In this document: positions 17,489-25,011 of the stretch, one piece after another
Numbering within the stretch: the first letter of the stretch is position 1
Layout: every line of letters begins with the position of its first letter
NCBI GenBank assembly: GCA_017379075.1
Contig: JAFNXL010000006.1
Location: 1 to 32,255 of the forward strand
Source: Bacteroidaceae bacterium
GTDB taxonomy: Bacteria > Bacteroidota > Bacteroidia > Bacteroidales > Bacteroidaceae
Reading direction: 5' to 3'
DNA length: 32,255 nt
Position numbers and translations under genes: made by a program
The notes under the pieces: model-generated
Seen by the model: only the letters and a program-made list of their open reading frames with translations
Databases searched by the model: none
Told to the model about the DNA's origin: nothing

Positions 17489-17598
17489 GTTGGAAAGCCG
17501 GAAACGGCCAGTTGGGAAAATTTTATTTCCCTGTTGGAAAAATATTTTTTCTCAGTTGGAAAATTATTTTTTTCCAGTTGGGCACTTTCAGAAGCCCT
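17489..17598. repeat. Tandem array with exact 22-bp period, GTTGG core
   Basis: GTTGG occurs at 17489, 17511, 17533, 17555 and 17577, exactly 22 bp apart, mostly preceded by CA. Each unit contains an inverted repeat with different arms: GCCG/CGGC, GGGAAA/TTTCCC, GAAAAAT/ATTTTTC, TGGAAA/TTTCCA and GGGC/GCCC. The fixed core with changing but complementary arms suggests selection or a copying process that preserves hairpins. It lies between convergent genes. Confidence 0.8.
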
Positions 17599-17700
17599 TT
17601 TTTACGCATTTTTGCTCGTTTTTGACTTCTTATGGTTATTATCAGTGAATACCAAAAATGTTTTACGTTTTCATTTTCGTTTCGACAAAAGAAAGATTTT

Positions 17701-17731
17701 GAGCGGTGAGCAGTGAGCAATGAGCAATGAG
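17701..17731. repeat. Short GAGCAATGAGC-type repeat, relative of the 2821-2882 array
   Basis: GAGCGGTGAGCAGTGAGCAA is followed by another TGAGCAATGAG. It is the reverse-complement counterpart of the TGCTCACCACTCAT repeats at 2821-2882. As in island 1 it directly adjoins a module B copy. Confidence 0.7.
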
Positions 17732-17734
17732 GGG

Positions 17735-17886
17735 GTAGGGACGTTGCGTGCAGCGTCCGAAGATTTTTCCCTCACGCAAATCTCGCCAATCCCGCAAATA
17801 CTTCTTTTATTTCGTGAGATTCGTGAGATTTGCTTGTGACATAACTCCAACAAAACCCTTCGGACGCAGCACGCTGACGTCCCTAC
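17735..17886. repeat. Dispersed modules B(inverted)-A-A'-B in island 2
   Basis: An inverted module B (17735-17762, starting GTAGGGACG), module A (17771-17795), its loosely inverted partner CGTGAGATTCGTGAGATTTG (17813-17832) and a direct module B (17858-17886) form a large imperfect palindrome. The same modules occur once each at 2724-2819. These sequences are noncoding. Confidence 0.8.
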
Positions 17887-17913
17887 AAAATTAATCGCCT
17901 TACAAGGAATAAA

Positions 17914-17970
17914 TCTGTCAAAAAACAAGAAAAAGGAGTTTGCACGGAATGCAGCAAAATACACAAACAC
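17914..17970. repeat. Conserved block in front of a 22-bp array, copy 2
   Basis: Second copy of the 17391-17453 block, sharing the exact core CAAAAAACAAGAAAAAGGAG plus ACGGAAT and ATACACAAA. It starts 101 bp before the first ACTTAA unit of the following array. Confidence 0.7.
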
Positions 17971-18014
17971 ACATCTAACTAATATTCAGCACGATACAAT
18001 AACTCTAAAACCAC

Positions 18015-18124
18015 ACTTAAAACACACGAAAAAAAGACTTAAGTGTTTCTCGAGTTTTACTTAAGTCTTTCTTGAAAAACACTTAACTGTTTCAGGAGAA
18101 ACACTTAAGTGATACTTTTTGCCG
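18015..18124. repeat. Tandem array with exact 22-bp period, ACTTAAGT core
   Basis: ACTTAA occurs at 18015, 18037, 18059, 18081 and 18103, exactly 22 bp apart; four of the five continue as ACTTAAGT or ACTTAACT. Between cores lie dyads such as GTTTC/GAAAC and TTTC/GAAA, so 18081-18110 folds as a 13-bp stem with one mismatch and a 4-nt loop. On the minus strand the last dyad is followed by CTTTTTTTCG, so the array could also stop transcription from the PAP2 gene. From 18125 to 18195 nothing else is recognised. Confidence 0.85.
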
Positions 18125-18195
18125 TTTTTTATGTTAAAGTTTTTTACTCACATCCTGTCTCCCCACATATTCCTATGCAGATGTCATGAGTTTAA

Positions 18196-18963
18196 TCAGA
18201 AGACGGCAACTAAATTCAAGCCTGCACTCTCATTCGAAAAATATGGCATTCCAACAACAAAACCTTGGTTACAAACCGATTTCTTAAATAATTTAGGATA
18301 TAACCAATAGGCGAACTTTGTGCTTAATATTCCAACACATGCCCCGGCTACTACATCATTTATATAATGTCGGTTGTTATATATTCTCAAATAACCAGTT
18401 GTAGCCGCCACTGCGTAACCGGTGTATCCAATCCAAGGCGATATGTCCTTATATTCTTCATAAAGATATTGTGCGCCCATAAAAGCAGTCGCCGTATGTC
18501 CCGAAGGAAAGGAATTTGTTGCATTTGAATCTGGACGTTTCTCGTTAAAAGCCAACTTCATGGAACGTACGACTATACCCATTGTCGCATACGACATGGC
18601 AAGAATCAGTGTCCTTTCCTTTAACGAATGAGTGGCTTGTACACCAGTAAACCCCAAACCATAACCTACAACCATAGGTGAATACTGTATATAATCATCT
18701 ACCTTAATTTTTTTCTTTCCTTTGGCGGAAAGAGCATCTTGTACGTTCATTTTCTGCTTCTTAAACCAGCCGTTTTCTATACTCAATGCTGAAATGCCGA
18801 CCAATGAAGCAGGAATTACAATTTCTTTCCAGTTCAATCTGTGTGTGTTGAGCTGGACACATAGAGGAAGTGGCTTGTTTTGCAGAGTGTCCGTGACAGC
18901 ATCCTGTGCTTTTAAAGGCATAAGGAATCCGATCACAAGACAGATTATCCACACACGTTTCAT
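18196..18963 (-). CDS. PAP2-superfamily phosphatase, exported or membrane-anchored
   Basis: A 255-residue phosphatase of the type 2 phosphatidic-acid-phosphatase superfamily. The three motifs are complete: K136 to RP (KLAFNEKRP), SFPSGH (151-156) and R193-x5-H199-x3-D203. It begins with a signal peptide (MKRVWIICLVIGFLMPLKA) leaving Gln at the mature end. Members dephosphorylate undecaprenyl-pyrophosphate, lipid A or phosphatidylglycerol-phosphate; the actual substrate cannot be chosen here. The gene is AT-rich relative to the core genes nearby. Its leader carries copy 1 of the structured RNA, so regulation at the leader is possible. It stands alone downstream of the lipoprotein gene. Confidence 0.92.
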   Translation of the reverse strand: MKRVWIICLVIGFLMPLKAQDAVTDTLQNKPLPLCVQLNTHRLNWKEIVIPASLVGISALSIENGWFKKQKMNVQDALSAKGKKKIKVDDYIQYSPMVVGYGLGFTGVQATHSLKERTLILAMSYATMGIVVRSMKLAFNEKRPDSNATNSFPSGHTATAFMGAQYLYEEYKDISPWIGYTGYAVAATTGYLRIYNNRHYINDVVAGACVGILSTKFAYWLYPKLFKKSVCNQGFVVGMPYFSNESAGLNLVAVF

Positions 18964-19024
18964 TTGATTTCGTTTATTTTTATTGTCTTAACCTTCTCAA
19001 TATCATTGTACATTTCCCTATTCA

Positions 19025-19238
19025 GACAATAAAAAAAGCGCAGACTAAAACTTTTGTCTACGCTATCCGAAAATCACCAAATACCATGTTGCCGTATACA
19101 AGTATAAGCTCACACCAATGCGTGAGCATTAACTTTTACTCTTGACAGCTACTTCAATTTGGCGATTTCAGATAGCAAGAATAAAACTAACGCTTTTTTA
19201 TCTTAAAATGTCTTTCATTCGTTGTGTTACATAGGCAA
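19025..19238 (-). ncRNA. Structured leader RNA candidate, copy 1 (upstream of PAP2 gene)
   Basis: About 210 bp strongly similar to 20304-20514. Read on the minus strand, it forms nested helices: GCTATCTG with CGGATAGC, ATCGCCAAAT with ATTTGGTGAT, and GCTCACGC with GTGTGAGC. A terminator hairpin (19038-19063, GCGTAGAC/GTCTGCGC) with a T-tract follows. Most changes against copy 2 keep pairing through G-U on the minus strand. TTATTGTC after the T-tract is complementary to GACAATAA just before the PAP2 start. No convincing promoter is seen directly upstream of this copy. Confidence 0.55.
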
Positions 19239-19265
19239 GTATTTTATTGTAAGTAAATAGAAATC

Positions 19266-20240
19266 CTATTTTCTGCGATTCTTATGGCGTAATCCAAACA
19301 TGTATCCCCTATTTCTTGACTTTTCCGCACGAGTCACCTTGGCTTTGTACTTATCAACATCTCCCTGTTCTGCGATAGTTCCGTATTTAAAGAAAGTCTC
19401 ACCTGCTCTGTGTAAAGTACCATCCTCATTAAACTCGTATGTGAATTGCTCTGTATCAGAATCAGAATACTTTTCTCCTTCATATTCTTCTATATATGTT
19501 TCTGTAGCTCGTACAGGCAAGTAATCCGGTCCATTCCCGAATAGACCTAAATAGAAATAGAAACCATGCATGAAACTTGCGAATTGTTTATATTTGTTCC
19601 AATTCTCACCATTTTCATATTCATATGAAATTATTTCCTTTTCAGAGGAGCCATCATCATATTTTTCTATAGCTTCATATTTTTTCAGAAGTCCATTTGT
19701 CCAAGTTAAAGCCACTGTTCCTATTCCACTTTCTTTATATGACTCACCTTCTTCAACACCTTGTTCTGTAAAGGTGGAATTTACTTTGACTAAATGCCCT
19801 TCAGCATCATACGATAGAGTAGATGTATATGAGTCATTCCAACTTCCATATTCATCTGAACCAGTTTCGGTGAAGTGCATTTTAGAAATATATCCAAGTT
19901 TATTATACGAAACTGTATAAACTTCTTTGTCCTCAAAGTCTTCATCATATGCGTAATTGCAAATAATTTGGTTCGGAGAGTAGGTAAATTCATATTTCTC
20001 GTAATCACCACACACTACATATTTTATTTTTCCATCTGGTGTGTAAAAAAAATCATAATCATCGACAGAGAGCAGTTTCTTTCCGCTTCCTGGAATAACT
20101 TCTCCTACGCTGGCTGTTGGAGTTCCGTTTCCATTGCTGCCGCCATTGTCATTTTCATTGTCATCACTACACGCAATAAAAGTCATGCCACAAACTACGG
20201 CCATAAAATAAAGGCTCAAATATTTGGATATTGTTTTCAT
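19266..20240 (-). CDS. Surface lipoprotein of unknown function (DUF4595-like)
   Basis: 324 residues with a type II signal peptide ending FIAC; the mature protein starts CSDDNENDN, and the acidic residues after Cys fit the Bacteroidetes lipoprotein export signal, so surface display is likely. A low-complexity linker (NDNGGSNGNGTP) is followed by repeated beta-hairpin units of the type YDAEGHLVKV, YEFNEDGTLHRAG and YTPDGKIKYV, resembling DUF4595/RHS-like wrapped sheets. No catalytic residues are apparent. It ends with a basic tail (RAEKSRNRG...KNRRK). It is the most AT-rich gene of the window, suggesting a different history. It is transcribed from the promoter at 20532 through the leader RNA copy 2. 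Function is unknown. Confidence 0.85.
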   Translation of the reverse strand: MKTISKYLSLYFMAVVCGMTFIACSDDNENDNGGSNGNGTPTASVGEVIPGSGKKLLSVDDYDFFYTPDGKIKYVVCGDYEKYEFTYSPNQIICNYAYDEDFEDKEVYTVSYNKLGYISKMHFTETGSDEYGSWNDSYTSTLSYDAEGHLVKVNSTFTEQGVEEGESYKESGIGTVALTWTNGLLKKYEAIEKYDDGSSEKEIISYEYENGENWNKYKQFASFMHGFYFYLGLFGNGPDYLPVRATETYIEEYEGEKYSDSDTEQFTYEFNEDGTLHRAGETFFKYGTIAEQGDVDKYKAKVTRAEKSRNRGYMFGLRHKNRRK

Positions 20241-20303
20241 TTTGTTATAATTTTATTGTCTTAAATATTCTTTATCTCAATCTTATAGTCCATTCTGAAT
20301 TCT

Positions 20304-20514
20304 GACAATAAAAAACGTGGACTAAAACTTCGTCTACGCTATCTCGGTATCGCCAAACACCATGCTGCCATATACGAGTAAAAGCCCACGCCAAGGCGTG
20401 AGCATCAACTTTTACTCTTGACAGCTACTTCAATTTGGCGATTTCAGATAGCAAGAATAAAGCTAACGCTTTTTTATCTTAAAATGTCTTTTTTCCGTTG
20501 TGTTACATAGGCAA
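20304..20514 (-). ncRNA. Structured leader RNA candidate, copy 2 (upstream of lipoprotein gene)
   Basis: Minus-strand pairing, in plus coordinates: P1 20446-20452 with 20338-20344; P2 20434-20442 with 20349-20357; P3 20420-20425 with 20364-20369; P4 20409-20417 with 20376-20384; P5 20395-20403 with 20384-20392 (the last base is shared with P4). A terminator hairpin (20316-20338) and T-tract (20310-20315) follow, 70 bp before the lipoprotein ATG. A complete promoter stands just upstream. It is either a small RNA with its own terminator or a regulated leader. It resembles the promoter-to-terminator layout described for the Bacteroidales-1 RNA motif, but identity was not tested. Confidence 0.65.
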
Positions 20515-20531
20515 TTCTTTTTAATTGCTGG

Positions 20532-20562
20532 CAAAGTTAATGATTTTTTCTTTAAAAACAAA
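20532..20562 (-). promoter_or_regulatory. Bacteroidetes promoter for leader RNA copy 2 and lipoprotein
   Basis: On the minus strand TTTG (20559-20562) is separated by exactly 19 nt from TAACTTTG (20532-20539), matching both consensus elements. The predicted transcript start is near 20525, at the 5' edge of the structured RNA. It begins within 30 bp after the FAD oxidoreductase stop codon. Confidence 0.75.
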
Positions 20563-20582
20563 TTTTATAATCGACTTTTAGC

Positions 20583-21890
20583 CTACCATTCCAGCTTTAC
20601 TTTATTCGTGCGCAAGGTCTCCTGCAAACGGCGGACATCAATGTCTCGGCATCCTCTGCGCAGGGAAACGGCTTGGGCCGCTGCCGTTCCGGCTGCCTCA
20701 CCTGTCATGAAACACGTTCCCACCTCGCGTGCATCATAGGTAAGACCTTTCTCATACCCAAAGCAACGGCCGGCAACCAGCAGGTTCTCCACCGTCTTGG
20801 GAACAAGCGAGCGGTAAGGCACCTGCCAAATCTTCCTGTCCTTACCTGGAATTCGGGTGTCTCCCCAATGTAGGGTGGAATCGCTGCCGGTAAATCCTAT
20901 CACATCATCGTATGACTTTCCTGTGGCGGCCCCTTCTACGGTTACGTTCAATACGGCATTCAAAACTCTGGTAACGCGCACGCCCACTATGGACGGGGTA
21001 CTGAGCAAATAGGCATTTTCATTTCCCTCTTTGGAACGGACATCCAGCGTCTTTTCCCACATCCTTTTGCGAAGCTCCAGTTGTGCCTTCGATGCCACAT
21101 AGGCATTCAGCCCGTCCACATTGGAGATTCCCTGACCAAGATGCATCGTGTACACGCCCTCATTCGGGGTATGGCTGCCCGACGTCCTGTTACGCACATT
21201 GCCAATGCGATACATGGCACTGATGTGGTTTTTGTATTCTATGAAGTCCTCTCCTGTCCAGGCAAGCACGTCACCGTCTCCGCTGCAATCTATGACAAAG
21301 TTTGTCTTCATGGCCACTCGGCCACTCTTGGTCTCCACAAAAACGGCATCAATGCGGTCGCCGCTCATGGACACTTCCGATGCATGGGCACCATAAAGAA
21401 TCCTTACTCCGGCCTCGGCACACATTTCTTCCATGAAATACTTCGTGGCCTCGGTATCTACATTGGGCGGAGTGCCGGCCCACACCATCATCTTATGCGA
21501 ATTCAATCTGTTGCAGAGTTCGTCACAGATTCCGAACACAGCCTGTACCCTCCCGTTGTGTGTGGGAGAGTACATATTGTTGAGCAGGGTTACATCGCAT
21601 CCCGTGAAAAGGCCTCCAAGAAAATATCCTCTCTCCAGCATAATCACGTCAAGTCCCTGCCTTGCCGCGGCAACAGAAGCGGCAAATCCCGCCGGTCCGC
21701 CTCCGACAACAATGAGGTCTGCGCTGTCCACCACCGGTATCCTGCGCGACGGTTCTTTAATCGTTTGCCCATATTCAAGTCTGGTCTTCACCTTTACTGT
21801 CTTTGCAGACGCTTCGGTTGCTACCACTCCTGTAGTGGCGATTCCCGCTGCCGAGACAACAGACCTTTTAAGGAAATGCCTTCTGTCCAT
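20583..21890 (-). CDS. Tat-exported FAD-dependent oxidoreductase
   Basis: 435 residues. The N-terminus MDRRHFLKRSVVSAAGIATT is a twin-arginine signal (RRHFLK), so the folded flavoprotein is exported. A Rossmann FAD-binding motif follows (DLIVVGGGPAGFAASVAAAR; GGGPAG 63-68), and the second FAD block is NFVIDCSGDGD. It fits the FAD_oxidored family common beside glycoside hydrolases in Bacteroidetes. The C-terminus contains VAGRCFGYEKG and an AREVGTCFMTGEAAG block typical of the dinucleotide-binding lid. The electron acceptor and substrate are unknown; an alcohol or sugar oxidation is plausible from context. It starts 31 bp after GH43 and is the last gene of the long minus-strand run. Confidence 0.9.
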   Translation of the reverse strand: MDRRHFLKRSVVSAAGIATTGVVATEASAKTVKVKTRLEYGQTIKEPSRRIPVVDSADLIVVGGGPAGFAASVAAARQGLDVIMLERGYFLGGLFTGCDVTLLNNMYSPTHNGRVQAVFGICDELCNRLNSHKMMVWAGTPPNVDTEATKYFMEEMCAEAGVRILYGAHASEVSMSGDRIDAVFVETKSGRVAMKTNFVIDCSGDGDVLAWTGEDFIEYKNHISAMYRIGNVRNRTSGSHTPNEGVYTMHLGQGISNVDGLNAYVASKAQLELRKRMWEKTLDVRSKEGNENAYLLSTPSIVGVRVTRVLNAVLNVTVEGAATGKSYDDVIGFTGSDSTLHWGDTRIPGKDRKIWQVPYRSLVPKTVENLLVAGRCFGYEKGLTYDAREVGTCFMTGEAAGTAAAQAVSLRRGCRDIDVRRLQETLRTNKVKLEW

Positions 21891-21921
21891 GTTTTCTTTC
21901 TCTGCGTTAGACTTATATGAC

Positions 21922-23967
21922 CTAGTTCACAAGGAATATCTTTTCCTTTCCCTTATAGGTGCAGCGGATGGTGGCACGGCCGTCTGTGATGGGGCTTACC
22001 TGAATCCTTACATCGGGATGGGAGGATGTGGCCTGCAGGCGGGTTGTGGACGTGAGCGGAGCATAAACCTGATAGCGGATGGCATCGGTATACCCATTCT
22101 GGTTGGTACTGCGGATGGGGGTATCGGGAATCTGAAGACGCTTACCATCAGCGGTGATGGTAATATGGGGCACTATGGGTACATTGAAAGGAACAGCCTT
22201 AGAAGAAAAACCTATTCCGTGCAGATCGAAGAGGCCGGTGGGGCGCTGCGGTTCGCGACGGGGACCGCCGGGACGGTGGTTATCATCGGGACGTTTCACC
22301 TCGGGGCCTTCGGCCAGCAGATAGATGGCATGCTTGCCACTAAGGCCCTCCACATCAGGCACATTGACCGTATATGTGGTGGGGATTCGGGGTGCATCGG
22401 CAGGAATCTTCAGGGTGGCAATCTCCTTGCCATTCCAAACGGCATTGGCATAGGGACCGTCCAGCATCACACGAATGGTGAAGGCACCGTTTCCGCCTGG
22501 AGTGAGGCGCAGATTGAGTTGTGCGCCATCGCCTTTGCGTGTGGCGGCAAAAGCCTTCACGCCCTTGCCGTCCTTCTCCAATCCTCCAAAGCCGAAATAC
22601 TTGAATCCCACCACACCACCATTGGTGATGCCAGCCAGATCCATGCTGTTGTTCCACACATCGTGGTTATCCTGCATCCAGTGGTTACCAGTCATGTAAC
22701 AGGCTATTCCAGCTGAGTAATAGGCATAGGGAGGAAGACCGAATATCTGGAATCCTTCGCTGGTAACCTCGGCACCGGTATAGCATGTGCCGTCTGTGGC
22801 CGAAGCCGTCCATTCGTTTCGCTTGGCATAGGGGTCGTATCCTACAATGGTTACCTTTCCGCCATCGGCCACCGCTTTCTTGTCCCAAGTAATCTTGACG
22901 GGAGCCACCATGGCTTGGCGTGCATTGCCAAAACCGCGGGGCGGACGGTGGTAGAAAACATACCACTGGCCGTTGATTTCCTCCAAAGAACCGTGGGTGT
23001 TATGGGCTGCATTGGTAGTGGTGAGCCTTGTGCCGTCTGCGTTGGGCACCACGCCACGCGAGTCTACCAATACACCACCGGAACGCCAGGGACCGAGAGG
23101 AGAATCGCCAAAGGCATAGCGCAGAGCCGAATTGGTGGAACCCAGTCCGTAATCGGGGCCGCTGTAACCAGAGAACACCATCACATACTTGTTGCCCACC
23201 TTTCGGATGGAAGAGGCCTCGAAGAAGTTGAAGTCGCCGGGATTCTGTTCCTTATAAAGTGCGGGATATTGTGTGCCGACTGGGTCTCTTACCTCGCCGT
23301 AACGAGAGCTTGCTGGGATGAAATAATCATGAATCTTGGTGCCAGGACGAAGGGAGTACATGGTCTCCGGGTCCAGTTCAAAAGCCGTGGAGTGCTGGAA
23401 TCCGTAGTAGACGTATGCACGGAAACCACGTTCGTAATCAGGGTCTTTCTTGTCTGTTACATATTCTACAAAGACAGAGGGGTCGAAATCTATGATGGAA
23501 CCCTGCACACAACTACGGCCGTCCTCGGTAAGGTTGATGGGGGTGAAAGGTCCGTCGGGGCGGTCGCCCTTGCACACCATGGGCACACGGCGCCATCCGC
23601 GCGAATGGGGATAGAGATAGTATGTCTTCTTTCCGGTCTTGCGGTCTTTCACTTCCACCAAGTCGGGTGCAAACATGGTGTCCCACTGCCCGTCCACAAA
23701 ATGCGTGAAGATGGGGCCTTCGTCTTCCCACCGGCTGAGGTCTTCCACTGGAGCGGACCACATTCGGATGTCCGGCCCGCAATAGGCGGAATAAGTCACA
23801 TCGTGCGAGCCAATGATATAAGCACGGTACTTGCCGGGGTTATCTGGGTCTTCAAACACTCGGGGTTCACCGTCGGGAAGATGTTCCCACAACGGAAGGT
23901 AGGGGTTCTGTGCCGTGACAAACATGGCGCAGCAGGCCATCCACATTGAAAACAATCTTTTCTTCAT
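21922..23967 (-). CDS. GH43-like glycoside hydrolase with C-terminal carbohydrate-binding-type domain
   Basis: A secreted 681-residue enzyme. The signal peptide MKKRLFSMWMACCAMFVTA ends before Gln; the upstream TTG at 23985 is less likely than ATG 23967. The five-bladed propeller runs to about residue 390. Candidate GH43 residues are the base Asp32 in PDGEPRVF, the pKa-modulating Asp162 in IDFDPSVF (Asp101 in FAPDLVEV is another conserved blade site), and the acid Glu250 in FFEASSIRKV. After it comes a CBM6-like beta-sandwich (about 410-545: GVVGFKYFGFGG through YLLAEGPE), then a Pro/Arg-rich linker and a last beta domain. Likely arabinofuranosidase, xylosidase or galactosidase activity; specificity is unknown. 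It lies between the phytase-like and FAD oxidoreductase genes. Confidence 0.88.
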   Translation of the reverse strand: MKKRLFSMWMACCAMFVTAQNPYLPLWEHLPDGEPRVFEDPDNPGKYRAYIIGSHDVTYSAYCGPDIRMWSAPVEDLSRWEDEGPIFTHFVDGQWDTMFAPDLVEVKDRKTGKKTYYLYPHSRGWRRVPMVCKGDRPDGPFTPINLTEDGRSCVQGSIIDFDPSVFVEYVTDKKDPDYERGFRAYVYYGFQHSTAFELDPETMYSLRPGTKIHDYFIPASSRYGEVRDPVGTQYPALYKEQNPGDFNFFEASSIRKVGNKYVMVFSGYSGPDYGLGSTNSALRYAFGDSPLGPWRSGGVLVDSRGVVPNADGTRLTTTNAAHNTHGSLEEINGQWYVFYHRPPRGFGNARQAMVAPVKITWDKKAVADGGKVTIVGYDPYAKRNEWTASATDGTCYTGAEVTSEGFQIFGLPPYAYYSAGIACYMTGNHWMQDNHDVWNNSMDLAGITNGGVVGFKYFGFGGLEKDGKGVKAFAATRKGDGAQLNLRLTPGGNGAFTIRVMLDGPYANAVWNGKEIATLKIPADAPRIPTTYTVNVPDVEGLSGKHAIYLLAEGPEVKRPDDNHRPGGPRREPQRPTGLFDLHGIGFSSKAVPFNVPIVPHITITADGKRLQIPDTPIRSTNQNGYTDAIRYQVYAPLTSTTRLQATSSHPDVRIQVSPITDGRATIRCTYKGKEKIFLVN

Positions 23968-23997
23968 GCCTTTCACTAATAACAAGGGTTAATATTC

Positions 23998-25011
23998 TTA
24001 AAAATGTAAGTCGGATTTTTCGGGATTCAGACGTATGACCTTCAGCCGGTCTCTGAGCCTCCACGGTCCAACGCCGCTTCCGCCCTGCGAATCGGCAAGG
24101 AGCAGAAGGGTTTGTGTGCCATCGGCAAGCACGGGGCCCAGACACATTCCTTCGTAATTGGAAAATCGGGTATTGAACAGATGGAAGCGGGTGCTCCACC
24201 GCTCCAGCAGTTTCTTTTGGCCACTGAGGGGATTGTACAGAAAGAGTTTGCACCAGCAACGGCTTCCGTTATAGGCGCGGGCAATGCGGGCCTCGCGTTC
24301 CAGTACCAGCAGACCGCCTCCTGGAAAAGGAGTTACAGCCACAACTCCGTGGTAATGGTCGCGCCCATGATTGCGGGCTTGTGGCAAGTCCAAGCAGTAG
24401 GAATATTCGGATGCAAGTTTCAAATCAAGGCCAAAGCTCATCATGCGCAAATGCAAAGCCTCATCCTCCTTGAGCGGACTTTCCGTTACCGTCCAGAAAA
24501 GATGTTCCCGAGGGTCATAACCCAGCGCCTCGAAGCCTCTGTTGTACTGTATGAATTCTTTTCCGACATATTGGGGCACCCGAATTTCTTCACCGGTGAG
24601 CGTGCCGTCAAGGCGGTGTTCCAGAATGCGCTGGTCTTCCTCGCCGCTTACGAACAAAGTGTTCCGCTGAGGGCAAAAAGCAATTCCCTCGGCATCGCGG
24701 TCAAACGGCCACGCGAGGCCGTAAAAACCGTCGTTGCTTACATCAATAATTTTTCCCGTTACGGTATCCATTCTGAGCGTCCAGACAAAGAACCCCGCTT
24801 CTGATTGTTCGTCCGAAACCACGGCATATTTTTGTCCGCCCAAAGGAGCGATTCCGCTATAGTTGGCTTTGGGAATGTCCCACCGCGAAAGACGGTAGCG
24901 TTTTGCCACAACCGGTTGGAGCATGAAGAGCATGAACAGAAGTGGCAAGCTGCAAGATGGCAGTCTGCCCGCTGACACACTCTTCCTTGTCATCCAACTA
25001 CTTGATGCCAT
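23998..25011 (-). CDS. Phytase-like / esterase-like beta-propeller protein, exported
   Basis: 337 residues of the phytase-like (PF13449-type) fold. Landmarks are YSGIAPLGGQKYAVVSDE near the start, DAEGIAFCPQRNTLFVSGEED, FEALGYDPREHLFWTVTES and NYEGMCLGPVLADG, which are repeated propeller strands with acidic, potentially metal-binding loops. A hydrophobic export segment (LPLLFMLFMLQPVVA) precedes the mature part. True phytase activity is not established for this family. The start is ambiguous: ATG 25011 overlaps the SGNH gene by 14 bp and has an A-rich upstream region; ATG 24993 (MTRKSVSAG) begins just after that gene's stop. It is translationally coupled inside the secreted cassette. Confidence 0.85.
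   Translation of the reverse strand: MASSSWMTRKSVSAGRLPSCSLPLLFMLFMLQPVVAKRYRLSRWDIPKANYSGIAPLGGQKYAVVSDEQSEAGFFVWTLRMDTVTGKIIDVSNDGFYGLAWPFDRDAEGIAFCPQRNTLFVSGEEDQRILEHRLDGTLTGEEIRVPQYVGKEFIQYNRGFEALGYDPREHLFWTVTESPLKEDEALHLRMMSFGLDLKLASEYSYCLDLPQARNHGRDHYHGVVAVTPFPGGGLLVLEREARIARAYNGSRCWCKLFLYNPLSGQKKLLERWSTRFHLFNTRFSNYEGMCLGPVLADGTQTLLLLADSQGGSGVGPWRLRDRLKVIRLNPEKSDLHF

Noticed and set aside
17671-17970. 99-residue minus-strand open frame
   Set aside because: Lies over modules A and B and GAGCAATGAGC repeats, with no signal of selection as protein.
17489-18124. CRISPR array
   Set aside because: Repeated cores are only 5-8 bp, the total period is 22 bp, the remainder is self-complementary rather than spacer-like, and no cas genes are present.
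21433-23949. Two long plus-strand open frames (427 and 344 residues) opposite GH43 and the oxidoreductase
   Set aside because: Shadows of GH43 and FAD oxidoreductase coding frames; no start context or domain.
23968-23985. Longer GH43 start at a TTG codon
   Set aside because: ATG 23967 begins a standard signal peptide (MKKRLFS); the extra six residues add nothing.
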